Source: Peteryoungia algae
GTDB taxonomy: Bacteria; Pseudomonadota; Alphaproteobacteria; Rhizobiales; Rhizobiaceae
DNA length: 64,000 bases
Assembly: GCF_030369675.1 (NCBI RefSeq)
Contig: NZ_CP128477.1
Coordinates: 4,172,501-4,236,500 of the forward strand
Direction: 5' to 3'
Positions 55,002 through 63,707 of this stretch are shown one piece after another. The position numbers were made by a program, and so were the translations under genes. Below the pieces are notes generated by a model that was given only the letters and a program-made list of their open reading frames with translations, searched no databases and was not told the origin of the DNA. The stretch's first letter is position 1. Each line of letters opens with the position of its first letter.

Positions 55002-56159
55002 TCAGAGCAGCGAGAGCTGCACTCCGTCGCTGTTGGGCGAAACGAACATGTCTTCCCGAAGCTGCAGGCTGCGGCGCATCAGGCCGAGCCGTTTGGTCGC
55101 CATTTCGAACCGGCGGCTGATCTGCCAGGCATAGGGACCGGCCCCCTTCATCCGCTTGCCGAACTCGGCGTCGTAATCCTTGCCGTCGCGCATGGAGCGC
55201 ACCAGCGACATCACATGCCGATAGCGGTCAGGATAGTTCTGCAGCAGCCAGTCACGAAACAGCGGGCTCACCTCCAGCGGCAGGCGCAAAAGAACATAAC
55301 TCGCCTCGGAAGCGCCGGCGGCCTTGCCGCTGTCGAGAATACGCTCGATCTCGTGGTCGTTGAGAGCCGGAATAACCGGCGCCATCATCACCGCAACGGG
55401 AATGCCGGCCTCAGACAGAGCCTTGATCGCCTCAAGCCGCTTGGCTGGCGTCGAGGCTCTCGGCTCCATGGTCCGCGCCAGCTTCCGGTCAAGCGTCGTC
55501 ACGGAAATGCCGACCTTGGCCAGACCACGCTTTGCCATCGACGCCAGAATGTCGAGATCCCGCAGGATGAGAGAGGACTTCGTGACGATCACGACGGGAT
55601 GGTTCGCCTTGTCCAGCACTTCGAGGATCTGCCGCATGATGCGCCATTCCCGCTCGATCGGCTGATAGGGATCGGTATTGGTGCCGATCGCGATCGGCTT
55701 AACCTTGTAACCCGGCTTCGACAGCTCGCGTTCCAGCAGCCGCGGCGCATCCGGCTTGGCAAACAGCTTGGCCTCGAAGTCGAGACCGGCAGACAAGCCC
55801 ATATAGCTGTGCGTCGGCCGGGCGAAGCAGTAGATGCAGCCATGCTCGCAGCCCCGGTAGGGATTGATCGAGCGGTCGAAGGGGATATCGGGCGAGTCGT
55901 TGCGGGTGATCACCGTGCGGGGCTTTTCGACCTGCACCTCTGTCTTGAAGGGCGGCATGTCTTCGAGCGTCTGCCAGCCATCGTCGAAGGCAACACGCTC
56001 CTGGGTCTCGAACCGACCGGCCGGGTTGATCCCGGCCGCACGGCCGCGCCGACGGTCGATCTCGATCCGCATTCCGGAGGCGCTCATCAGCGCATCGGCA
56101 ATATCTGCCGTATTGCCAGGCTGGAAGGCAGCCTGGCTCGCAAGAGACAGCTCGTTCAT
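55002..56159 (-). CDS. PA0069-family radical SAM protein, predicted SOS-regulated
   Basis: The ATG at 56159 (AGGAG upstream) gives 385 residues. The [4Fe-4S] site is Cys104-x3-Cys108-x2-Cys111 (CEHGCIYC), in the RSINPYRGCEHGCIYCFARP setting shared with SplB-like and PA0069-family proteins. The rest is a TIM-barrel (IGTNTDPYQPIEREWRIMR). The biochemical reaction of this family is not known. A LexA box overlaps its promoter (56196-56234), so it is probably part of the DNA-damage response. It is divergent from the glycosyltransferase-like gene. Confidence 0.9.
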   Translation of the reverse strand: MNELSLASQAAFQPGNTADIADALMSASGMRIEIDRRRGRAAGINPAGRFETQERVAFDDGWQTLEDMPPFKTEVQVEKPRTVITRNDSPDIPFDRSINPYRGCEHGCIYCFARPTHSYMGLSAGLDFEAKLFAKPDAPRLLERELSKPGYKVKPIAIGTNTDPYQPIEREWRIMRQILEVLDKANHPVVIVTKSSLILRDLDILASMAKRGLAKVGISVTTLDRKLARTMEPRASTPAKRLEAIKALSEAGIPVAVMMAPVIPALNDHEIERILDSGKAAGASEASYVLLRLPLEVSPLFRDWLLQNYPDRYRHVMSLVRSMRDGKDYDAEFGKRMKGAGPYAWQISRRFEMATKRLGLMRRSLQLREDMFVSPNSDGVQLSLL

Positions 56160-56195
56160 GTTTGCTCCTCACGGGTTTGGCGACCCCGCTCAATG

Positions 56196-56234
56196 ACTAT
56201 ATTCCTACCGCGGAAAAGAGAACAATGCAAGAAC
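56196..56234 (-). promoter_or_regulatory. LexA (SOS) box and promoter of the radical SAM gene
   Basis: On the minus strand GTTC-TTGCATT-GTTC (56234-56220) is the exact alphaproteobacterial LexA consensus GTTC-N7-GTTC. Its right end overlaps the -35 TTGTTC, and TATAGT follows after 18 bases as -10 (56201-56196). LexA bound here would block the promoter. Confidence 0.88.
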
Positions 56235-56289
56235 AAACTTGAGAAAACTGACTGTGGCAAAACTTTGTGCAATGCGGTAGATATAGGCA

Positions 56290-56811
56290 ATGCTGACAGT
56301 CATCATGGAATGCCACGATCAGGAGCCCGAACTCGCACAGACCTTGTCGGTGCTGGTGGCGGGTGCGGTGGAAGGTCTTGTCAGCGACGTCATCGTGCTG
56401 GATCACGGCTCGCGCGATGGTTCATCCATCGTTGCGGATGCGGCCGGTTGCCGCTTTTACCAGCAATGGGACATGAAGGAATTGCTGGCGACGGCGCGTG
56501 GCGAATGGCTGCTGCTGATCGAGCCCGGTGCCCGTCTGGGCCTCGGCTGGGTGGATGAAGTCGCGGAATATGTCGCCCTCAACAAGGCGCCGGCCAGGTT
56601 TTCCGAAGCGCGCCGGTACCGGCTGCCTTTCTATCGCCGTCTGACGCGCAGCCGTCAGCTTCTGGAAAACGGCCTGCTGATCCCGAAGCGTCAGGCCCTT
56701 GGTCTGGCGGGTGAGGGCAGGGAACTGCTGCAACTGGCCAGAGGCCACAAGCCCCGCCGTCTCGCTTCCGAGATCATTCCTTCCTGGGTCGCCCGTGAAG
56801 CACGCCGCTGA
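56290..56811 (+). CDS. small glycosyltransferase-2-like protein
   Basis: The 173-residue protein begins like a GT-A nucleotide-sugar domain (LTVIMECHDQEPELAQTLSVL, VIVLDHGSRDGSSIVADAAG) and is the length of a truncated family 2 transferase. Where the metal-binding DxD would be expected, WLLLIEPGARL has no such motif, so catalysis is doubtful. The C-terminus (LLQLARGHKPRRLASEI) is basic. It is divergent from the radical SAM gene, whose LexA box lies about 60 bases upstream of this gene's start; it converges with moaB. Confidence 0.7.
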   Translation: MLTVIMECHDQEPELAQTLSVLVAGAVEGLVSDVIVLDHGSRDGSSIVADAAGCRFYQQWDMKELLATARGEWLLLIEPGARLGLGWVDEVAEYVALNKAPARFSEARRYRLPFYRRLTRSRQLLENGLLIPKRQALGLAGEGRELLQLARGHKPRRLASEIIPSWVAREARR

Positions 56812-57360
56812 TCAGTTCTGGCCGCGTCTCAGATGTTCGTCCAGCCGCGGCATGATCTCCACGAAATTGCAGGGCATGTGCCGATAGTCGAGTTGCAGCT
56901 TGATGATGCCGTCCCAGGCATCCTTGCAGGCGCCGGGAGAGCCCGGCAGGACGAAGATGAATGTAGCGTTGGCCACGCCGCCGGTCGCTCGCGACTGGAT
57001 CGTCGACGTCCCGATCTTGTCGTAGGAAATCCGGTGAAAGACTTCCGAGAAGCCGTCCATGCGCTTCTCGAACAGGGGCTCCAGCGCTTCAGGCGTCACG
57101 TCACGGCCCGTAAAGCCGGTCCCACCCGTGGTGATCACCACGTCGATTTCGCTCTGCTTGGTCCAGGCCTCGACCTGATCGCGGATCGCCAGCCTGTCGT
57201 CCTTCACGATGGCGCGTGCAATCAGACGATGGCCGGCCTCCTCGATCCGCCCCACCAGCGTATCGCCCGACTTGTCGTCGGCGTGGCCACGCGTGTCGGA
57301 TACCGTCAGCACGGCGATGCCGACGGGAATGAAGGGGCGGTTTTCGTCGATTCGGCTCAT
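56812..57360 (-). CDS. moaB: molybdenum cofactor biosynthesis protein MoaB/MogA type
   Basis: The 182-residue protein is a molybdopterin-binding MoCF domain. GIAVLTVSDTRGHADDKSGD at the N-terminus and VVITTGGTGFTGRDVTPEAL in the middle are characteristic of MoaB/Mog. It would adenylylate molybdopterin or assist molybdate insertion. The start follows directly after the ispE stop, so the three genes TPR-ispE-moaB are translated together. Confidence 0.92.
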   Translation of the reverse strand: MSRIDENRPFIPVGIAVLTVSDTRGHADDKSGDTLVGRIEEAGHRLIARAIVKDDRLAIRDQVEAWTKQSEIDVVITTGGTGFTGRDVTPEALEPLFEKRMDGFSEVFHRISYDKIGTSTIQSRATGGVANATFIFVLPGSPGACKDAWDGIIKLQLDYRHMPCNFVEIMPRLDEHLRRGQN

Positions 57361-58257
57361 TCAGGCCTCTCCCGGAACGGTGCGCGTCAAGAGCACATAC
57401 CAGTTCGGCCGATAGGCGGAAAGCGCGAGCGCCGCCTTCATGGCGCCAGCCTCGGTCTCGTAGAGCCCGAAACAGGTGGCTCCGGAGCCTGACATGCGCG
57501 CGATACCGGCAAGGCTTTGGCCCAGAAGATCGCAGGCCTCTGCAATCTCGGGCACCAGCGCTTCCGCCACCGGCTGCAGATCATTGCGCAGGGGCGCGAG
57601 CGAACGCAGCCAGTCCGTAACATCGATGACGCCCGGGACCTCGCCAATGGGGGGATTGTCGCGCCGCGTCAGGTTCCGGAAGATATCCGGCGTGGACACC
57701 GGCTTCAGCGGGTTGACCAGCACCAGCGGCACGGAAGGCATTGCCACCTTCTCGATGGTTTCGCCGATCCCCCGCGCACGCAGTGGCACCGAGGCGAGAC
57801 ACATCGGCACGTCGGCCCCGAGCTGCAATGCGATCTGTTGCAGCGTCGCCTGCGGCAGCTCCGCCTTCCAGAGCCTGAGCAATCCCCGAAAGGTCGCAGC
57901 CGCATCCGCCGACCCGCCGCCGATGCCCGAAGCGATCGGCAGGCTCTTGTCGAGGGTAATCGAGACGGGCCCGTGCGGCTGACCGGCGTCGGCAAGCGCT
58001 GCCCGCAGCAGGTCGCGTGCCTTCAAGACCATGTTGTCGTCACCGGAGAGTTCGCCGCCGAAGCGACCGAGAAGACGGAATTCGTCCTTCTGCGAAGCCT
58101 CGAACGCCAATTCGTCCCCGTCCTCGGCAAAAGTGACGAGACTGTCCAGCAGATGATAGCCGTCGGCCCGTCGGCCCGTCACATGCAGAGCGAGGTTGAT
58201 CTTGGCCGGGGCAGTCTCGATGACGCGCTCCGGCCGGTGCTCTGCAACAGGCTTCAT
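57361..58257 (-). CDS. ispE: 4-diphosphocytidyl-2-C-methyl-D-erythritol kinase
   Basis: The 298-residue GHMP kinase phosphorylates CDP-ME in the MEP isoprenoid pathway. TAPAKINLALHVTGRRADGYHLLDSLV and LPIASGIGGGSADAAATFRGL (ATP loop) are diagnostic, and the C-terminal MSGSGATCFGLYE closes the GHMP fold. It lies five bases downstream of the TPR protein gene and abuts moaB. Confidence 0.97.
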   Translation of the reverse strand: MKPVAEHRPERVIETAPAKINLALHVTGRRADGYHLLDSLVTFAEDGDELAFEASQKDEFRLLGRFGGELSGDDNMVLKARDLLRAALADAGQPHGPVSITLDKSLPIASGIGGGSADAAATFRGLLRLWKAELPQATLQQIALQLGADVPMCLASVPLRARGIGETIEKVAMPSVPLVLVNPLKPVSTPDIFRNLTRRDNPPIGEVPGVIDVTDWLRSLAPLRNDLQPVAEALVPEIAEACDLLGQSLAGIARMSGSGATCFGLYETEAGAMKAALALSAYRPNWYVLLTRTVPGEA

Positions 58258-58262
58258 GCGGA

Positions 58263-60074
58263 TCAGGTCTTCTTGTCGTCTTTCTTGGGCTCTTCGGCCG
58301 GATTGGCCTCGACCTTGGCCGCATCCGATTCGATCGGCGGCAGGCCCTTGTTGATCTTGGCCTGGATCTTCGGCACCTCTGCCTCTTCAGGCTCGGATGC
58401 CAGCGCACGCTTCCACTGATACGTGGCTTCCAGTTTGCGGCCCACGCGCCAATAGGCGTCGCCCAGATGGTCGTTGATCGTCGCGTCGCCTGCGCGCAGC
58501 TCGATCGCCCGTTCCAGTTCCACCACCGCCTCATCGAAACGGCCGAGGCGATAATAGGCCCAGCCGAGCGAATCGACGATGTAGCCGTCATCGGGGCGCA
58601 GTTCGACGGCCTTCTTGATCATCTCCAGGCCTTCCTGAAGATTGCGGTTCATGTCGACCCAGGAATAGCCGAGATAATTGAGAACCTGCGGCTGGTCGGG
58701 ATTGAGTTCCAGCGCCTTGCTGAAGTTCGGCTCCGCCTTGTCCCACTTCTTCAGCCGTTCATAGGCGATGCCGCGCTGGAAGTAGACCGACCAGTGGTTC
58801 CGCGCCGGCGTCTGGCCGATGATCTCGATGGCCTTGTCGTAATTGTCGGCCATCGCGCCGTAGTCCTTGGAATCGGACAACACGCTGCCATAGGCCAGAT
58901 AACTGCGGACATCATTCGGGTCGGAAGCAATCAGTCCCTGAAGGTGTTCGCGCGCTTCCTTCACCTTGCCGGTCTCCGCCAGCGTCAGGCCGAGCTGCAG
59001 CTCGGAAATGCGCCGCATCGGCGAGGTCTCGGGCACCTGCCGGTAGAAGGCGATCGCCTTTTCCGGCTGCTTGGCATTTTCGGCAATGCCGCCGAGCAGA
59101 ACCAGTGTGTCGGCCGCATCCTTGTCCAGCGCATGCGAGAGCTGGAGATAGAGCATGACAGTGTCTTCGGCGCCTTCGCGATTGAGGGCCCCGCCGATCG
59201 AGAAGAGCACGCCGGCCGCACCCTGTACGGCATTGGCGACGATGGGATCCGGTTGGCGTCCGGCCTCGATCTCGTCACGCAGCGCCTTGAACGGTGCAAA
59301 ATTGGTGATCAGTTCATCGCCGGCCGCCAGCGCATCAAGCGCCTTCTGCTTGTTGCCGGCACCAGCTTCGAGTGTGGAGAGCGCCATGACTGCCCGGGCG
59401 AATGTGTCAGGAGCTGTCGCCCCGCCGTTGCGGTCCGTCACCGTGTCCGTGAGCGCCTTGCGGGCGGCATCGATGTCGCCGGTCTGCGCGGCGATGACGC
59501 CGGCATTGTAGTTGCGGAAGATGCCGTACCAGCTGGGGCCGTCGAGCTCTTGCACGAGCTTCAGCGCTTCCTTGCCCTTGCCGTCGCCGACCATGGCCCA
59601 GGCAATGAGAAGCTGGTTCATCAGCCGGTCGAGATCGTTCGGGCCTTCATACTTGAAGTGCTTCAGGGCATCCGAATAGTCGCCATCCCGGATGGCCCGG
59701 AAGCCGAGCGCGACCGAGGTCACCCGCTCGACGGCCGGATCGCTTTCCAGCGTCTTGGCGAGGTCGGCCCCTTCGTCGAACTCCCCGTTCATGAACAGCG
59801 CGATCATCAGTCGCTGTTGCAGTTCGAGTTCATTCGGGGTGAATTCCAGCGCCTTCTTGTAGAACTTCACCGCATTCGGATAGTCGCGGTCAGTCTCTGC
59901 CGTGCGCGCGGCCAGGAATGCGCCGGCGTAGGAATCGACGCCCTGGATGTCGAAGCTCTCCGAGCCGGCCTGATCTGGGGCAGAGGAGGCTGACGCGAAC
60001 TGTCCGTGCGAGACGCTCAGGAGCAGCGCCAGCGCTGTGCTGGCGAGAGTGCGAAGGGCGGGGCTTTGCCGCAT
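58263..60074 (-). CDS. exported TPR-repeat protein
   Basis: The 603-residue product has a signal peptide (ALRTLASTALALLLSVSHGQFASA) and then many TPR helix pairs across the whole length (for example YPNAVKFYKKALEFTPNELELQQRL, KAEPNFSKALELNPDQPQVLNYLGYSWVDM and DGYIVDSLGWAYYRLGRFDEAVVELERAIELR). The C-terminus is Lys/Glu rich. It is a periplasmic or membrane-linked scaffold of unknown partner. It heads an operon with ispE and moaB. Confidence 0.88.
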   Translation of the reverse strand: MRQSPALRTLASTALALLLSVSHGQFASASSAPDQAGSESFDIQGVDSYAGAFLAARTAETDRDYPNAVKFYKKALEFTPNELELQQRLMIALFMNGEFDEGADLAKTLESDPAVERVTSVALGFRAIRDGDYSDALKHFKYEGPNDLDRLMNQLLIAWAMVGDGKGKEALKLVQELDGPSWYGIFRNYNAGVIAAQTGDIDAARKALTDTVTDRNGGATAPDTFARAVMALSTLEAGAGNKQKALDALAAGDELITNFAPFKALRDEIEAGRQPDPIVANAVQGAAGVLFSIGGALNREGAEDTVMLYLQLSHALDKDAADTLVLLGGIAENAKQPEKAIAFYRQVPETSPMRRISELQLGLTLAETGKVKEAREHLQGLIASDPNDVRSYLAYGSVLSDSKDYGAMADNYDKAIEIIGQTPARNHWSVYFQRGIAYERLKKWDKAEPNFSKALELNPDQPQVLNYLGYSWVDMNRNLQEGLEMIKKAVELRPDDGYIVDSLGWAYYRLGRFDEAVVELERAIELRAGDATINDHLGDAYWRVGRKLEATYQWKRALASEPEEAEVPKIQAKINKGLPPIESDAAKVEANPAEEPKKDDKKT

Positions 60075-60193
60075 GACGAGCCTTTCAAGAACCGGGGTTC
60101 GATCGCTGATGCCCGGGACCGGGCAATCAGCAATGATTCATGGACAGAATGGCTTTTTTGAAGCAGCCCCGCAAGGCGATCACGGGATCTGCG

Positions 60194-61210
60194 TCAATTC
60201 ACACGGGAAATGCAGAAATCGATCACGTCGTTCAGGGCGCTCTTCCATGGCGTTTCCGGCAACGGGGCAAGAGCGTCCCGCGCGATCGTGCCATAATGTT
60301 GCGCCCGCTGGATCGTATCCGAAAGGGCGCCATACTTGCTGATCAGGCCGAGTGCCTTTTCCAGCCTGACATCGTCGTTCTGGCCGCCTTCGATCGACTC
60401 TTTCCAGAATTGGCGATCGGCAGCCGTGCCCCGGCGGTAGGAGAGGATGACCGGCAGCGTGATCTTGCCTTCGCGGAAATCGTCGCCGACATTCTTGCCG
60501 GTTTCGGCAGCCTTGCCGCCGTAGTCCAGCACATCGTCGACCAGCTGGAAGGCAAGGCCGAGATTCATGCCATAGGATTTCAGTGCGCTGCGGGTCGCCC
60601 GGTCGGTGCCGGCGACGATCGGGCCGACTTCGGCTGCTGCCGCAAAGAGCGCTGCCGTCTTGGCGCGAATGACGGCGAGATAGTCATCTTCCGTCGTTTC
60701 CATGTTCTTGGCGACGGAAAGCTGCAGCACCTCGCCTTCGGCAATCACACAGGCCGCCGTCGAGAGAACGTCGAGCGCGTCGATCGATCCGACCTCGACC
60801 ATCATGCGAAACGCCTGGCCGAGCAGGAAGTCGCCGACCAGCACGCTTGCCTGATTGCCCCAGATGGTGCGGGCCGTGGACTTGCCGCGGCGAAGATCGC
60901 TTTCGTCCACCACGTCATCATGCAGAAGCGTTGCCGTATGCATGAATTCGACCGAGGTCGCGAGCTTGATGTGGTGATCCCCTTCATAGCCGAACATCGC
61001 AGCGGTCGCGAGCGTCAGCATGGGGCGCAGGCGTTTGCCGCCGGACGAGATCAGGTGGTTGGCCACCTCCGGAATCATCTGCACATCAGAGCCGGCCTTC
61101 GACAGGATCAGCTGGTTGACGCGCTCCATGCCGCTTTTCGTCAGGTCCACCAGAGGCTTGACGGATGCCTGTTTGTTTTTGCTTTCCTCAAGCGGTATGA
61201 CTACGCCCAA
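60194..61210 (-). CDS. polyprenyl diphosphate synthase (quinone side chain)
   Basis: I use the TTG at 61210 (AGGAG about 9 bases upstream), which gives 338 residues with the start GVVIPLEESKNKQASVKPLVDLT that I recall from rhizobial homologues; the longer frame above it is not native-looking. The first Asp-rich motif is LLHDDVVDESDLRRG and the second FQLVDDVLDYGG. It makes the long polyprenyl tail of ubiquinone, probably decaprenyl because Rhizobiaceae use Q10, but chain length is not visible in the sequence. It is divergent from DUF2007. Confidence 0.93.
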   Translation of the reverse strand: MGVVIPLEESKNKQASVKPLVDLTKSGMERVNQLILSKAGSDVQMIPEVANHLISSGGKRLRPMLTLATAAMFGYEGDHHIKLATSVEFMHTATLLHDDVVDESDLRRGKSTARTIWGNQASVLVGDFLLGQAFRMMVEVGSIDALDVLSTAACVIAEGEVLQLSVAKNMETTEDDYLAVIRAKTAALFAAAAEVGPIVAGTDRATRSALKSYGMNLGLAFQLVDDVLDYGGKAAETGKNVGDDFREGKITLPVILSYRRGTAADRQFWKESIEGGQNDDVRLEKALGLISKYGALSDTIQRAQHYGTIARDALAPLPETPWKSALNDVIDFCISRVN

Positions 61211-61336
61211 CGCACCGGACTCCTGTTCAGTTTGGTCGCCGACAATAAAAAGCCGGGAAGGCCACGGCAAGGGGCGAATTGCCTCGGCTGGCGGCTGGAA
61301 CACGGTTTTACCCGTTAACAGTGAGTTCTGAATTCG

Positions 61337-61567
61337 ATGCATGAGATCATTCGCAGCAACGACGTCGTCCTGCTGTCTTTCGCCGAAAGCCTGATGCGCG
61401 ACGCCGGCATCGCCTCGATGATCGCCGATCAGTCGATGAGCATCCTGGAAGGGTCGCTCGGAATGCTCCAGCGGCGCCTGTTGGTCGATGCCGATTGCAT
61501 CGATCAGGCCCGCCGCATCCTCACCGATGCCGGCCTCGGTGCGGAACTGCGCGACCACGATATGTGA
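61337..61567 (+). CDS. DUF2007 domain protein
   Basis: The 76-residue protein is a DUF2007 (putative signal-transducing) domain: MHEIIRSNDVVLLSFAESLMRDAGIASMIADQSMSILEG, followed by RRLLVDADCIDQARRILTDAGL. The stop overlaps or nearly touches the next methyltransferase gene, so the two are coupled. The function is unknown; the domain resembles PII-like ferredoxin folds. Confidence 0.86.
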   Translation: MHEIIRSNDVVLLSFAESLMRDAGIASMIADQSMSILEGSLGMLQRRLLVDADCIDQARRILTDAGLGAELRDHDM

Positions 61568-61572
61568 GCGCC

Positions 61573-62379
61573 ATGGTCGAAGCGTCTGACAGCAACGCCG
61601 ACATGACCGTCCAGGAAAGCGTTGACGCCTTTCACCGGGGGCGGTTCCATCTCGTGCAGCCGGCCGGCCATGGCCATCGTGCCGGCATGGACGCCATGTT
61701 GCTCGCCTCGCTCGTCGCCGACAACCGTGTGGTCCGTGTCGCCGATCTCGGCGCCGGAGCCGGTGCAGCCGGTCTCGCTGTTGCCTCGCGCCTGCCAAAG
61801 GCCAGCGTGGTTCTCGTCGAGCGCTCTCCGGATATGGCGGGTTTCGCGCGCAAGAGCCTCGCTTTGCAAGACAATGCCGAATTGGCGACGCGCGCCGAAG
61901 TGCTGGAGACGGATGTCACCTTGACGGGCCATGCACGGGTGGCAGCCGGCCTCGTCGATAACACCTTCCACCATGTCATCATGAACCCGCCCTTCAACGA
62001 TCCCGGTGATCGAAGGACGCCGGATGTCCTGAAGGCCGAGGCCCATGCGATGACGGAGAACCTGTTCGAAAGCTGGATACGCACGGCGGCCGCAATTGCG
62101 ATGTCCGGCGGCCAGCTTTCCCTGATCGCGCGGCCCCAGTCGATTGCCGAAATCATCGCCGCCTGCGGTCGTCGCTTCGGCGGCCTCGAGATCACGGCGA
62201 TCCATCCACGCGAAGGGGAAAATGCCACCCGGATCCTCGTGACGGGTGTCAAGGGATCGCGCGCCCGTCTGCAGATGCGCGCGCCTCTCCTGATGCATGA
62301 CCGACCTGACAGTCATGCCTTCGCGCCCCTTGTGGACAGCCTGAACAACGGTCGCGCCGGTTATTCGCGTTTGCGTTGA
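61573..62379 (+). CDS. TrmN6-like tRNA (adenine-N6) methyltransferase
   Basis: The ATG at 61573 gives 268 residues; a GTG at 61564 that overlaps the DUF2007 stop is an alternative. SAM motif I is VADLGAGAGAAGLAVASRLP, and the catalytic motif is NPPF (VIMNPPFNDPG), as in TrmN6 (YfiC), which makes m6A37 in tRNA1Val. Other N6-adenine methyltransferases share this motif, so the substrate is inferred. Confidence 0.86.
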   Translation: MVEASDSNADMTVQESVDAFHRGRFHLVQPAGHGHRAGMDAMLLASLVADNRVVRVADLGAGAGAAGLAVASRLPKASVVLVERSPDMAGFARKSLALQDNAELATRAEVLETDVTLTGHARVAAGLVDNTFHHVIMNPPFNDPGDRRTPDVLKAEAHAMTENLFESWIRTAAAIAMSGGQLSLIARPQSIAEIIAACGRRFGGLEITAIHPREGENATRILVTGVKGSRARLQMRAPLLMHDRPDSHAFAPLVDSLNNGRAGYSRLR

Positions 62380-62472
62380 GAGCTTTGATTTTTCGCCGGA
62401 ACCATTGTGTTCGGCCCTTGGCTCCTTACATCTCGTCTCAGATTGAAGATCGTAAGGAGTTGAAACGCGACA

Positions 62473-63336
62473 ATGGCAGACTTTCTGAAACGGCTGGTTC
62501 CCAAGCGCTTCCAGAGGAAGGGCGTCGTCATTCCGGTCGTCAGGCTGCACGGGCCGATCATGAGCGGCGGTTCGCGCTTTCGCCCCGCATTGAATCTCTC
62601 CTCGATCGCCGGTCAGCTGGAAAAGGCCTTCTCCATGAAGGACAGCCCGGCCGTGGCACTCTCGATCAATTCGCCCGGCGGCTCTCCCGTCCAGTCGCGC
62701 ATGATCTACGACCGTATCCGGGCGCTTGCCGAAGAGAAGAACAAGCACGTGCTCGTCTTCATCGAGGACGTCGCGGCCTCCGGCGGCTACATGATCGCCA
62801 TCGCCGGCGACGAGATCATTGCTGACGCAACCTCCATCGTCGGCTCGATCGGCGTCGTTTCCGGTGGCTTCGGTTTTCCCGAACTCCTCAAGAAAATCGG
62901 TGTTGAACGCCGCGTCTATACCGCAGGCGAAAACAAGGTGATTCTCGATCCCTTCCAGCCGGAGAAGGAAAGCGACATTGAATATCTGAAGACCCTCCAG
63001 CTGGAGATCCACGAGATCTTCATCGACATGGTCAAGGCGCGCCGTGGCGCGTTGCTCGCCGACGACCCGACCTTGTTCTCGGGCCTGTTCTGGACCGGTC
63101 GCAAGGGGCTGGATCTCGGGCTTGTCGATCGCCTCGGCGGCATGCGCGAGGAGATCAAGACACGCTATGGCAAGGATGCCCGGCTCGAACTCATCGGCGC
63201 GCAAAAAGGTCTCTTCGGCCGCCGCGCCCCCGGTATTGGTGCCTTCGGGTCGGTTGACCAGATCGCGGTTCAGGCCGTCGCCGGTCTTGCAGAGACGCTT
63301 GAGGAAAAGGCACTATGGGGCCGCTACGGTCTCTGA
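62473..63336 (+). CDS. S49-family serine peptidase (SppA/SohB-like)
   Basis: The 287-residue protein has the ClpP-like fold of S49 peptidases: VVRLHGPIMSGG, SINSPGGSPVQSRMIYDRIR, the nucleophile in EDVAASGGYMIA (Ser of AASGG) and SIVGSIGVVSGG. SppA-type enzymes clear signal peptides in the membrane; SohB-type ones are periplasmic. A clear signal anchor is not visible at the N-terminus (ADFLKRLVPKRFQRKGVVIPV), so localisation is uncertain. A small membrane protein follows 36 bp later. Confidence 0.9.
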   Translation: MADFLKRLVPKRFQRKGVVIPVVRLHGPIMSGGSRFRPALNLSSIAGQLEKAFSMKDSPAVALSINSPGGSPVQSRMIYDRIRALAEEKNKHVLVFIEDVAASGGYMIAIAGDEIIADATSIVGSIGVVSGGFGFPELLKKIGVERRVYTAGENKVILDPFQPEKESDIEYLKTLQLEIHEIFIDMVKARRGALLADDPTLFSGLFWTGRKGLDLGLVDRLGGMREEIKTRYGKDARLELIGAQKGLFGRRAPGIGAFGSVDQIAVQAVAGLAETLEEKALWGRYGL

Positions 63337-63372
63337 CCGAAGCGCGATTCGAAGGCGGATGGGCGAGGGGAC

Positions 63373-63570
63373 ATGGCGCAGCTGATATTTCTGACGATTC
63401 TGGTCGGTGGCGCCTGGTTGCTCTACCGCCGGTTTGTCGCTGATGCGGAAAAGCTGGCGGCGAAATCGCGCGCCGAAGAAAAGGAGCGTCAGAACGAGGC
63501 CATTGGCACGCTCATTCAGGACCCGGAAACGGGCGAGTATCGACCCCGCCGCGCGGACGATGAGATTTGA
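63373..63570 (+). CDS. small single-span membrane protein
   Basis: The 65-residue product has one N-terminal membrane helix (LIFLTILVGGAWLLYRRFV), then a charged helical part (KLAAKSRAEEKERQNEAIGTL) and the tail QDPETGEYRPRRADDEI. No domain is recognised. It follows the S49 peptidase gene by 36 bp and may be co-expressed; a role as its partner is only conjecture. Confidence 0.75.
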   Translation: MAQLIFLTILVGGAWLLYRRFVADAEKLAAKSRAEEKERQNEAIGTLIQDPETGEYRPRRADDEI

Positions 63571-63707
63571 CCGCGACCTGCTTGTCGCACGGGATCCACT
63601 TGCCCGGGGTGTTCTGACGAAAAATTCGATCTCTCGATGTGTTGGAGGGAACAATTTTCGAGATGGTGCTTTTAAGTCGCTGTCATACAGTGTGACGCGG
63701 GAGTTTG

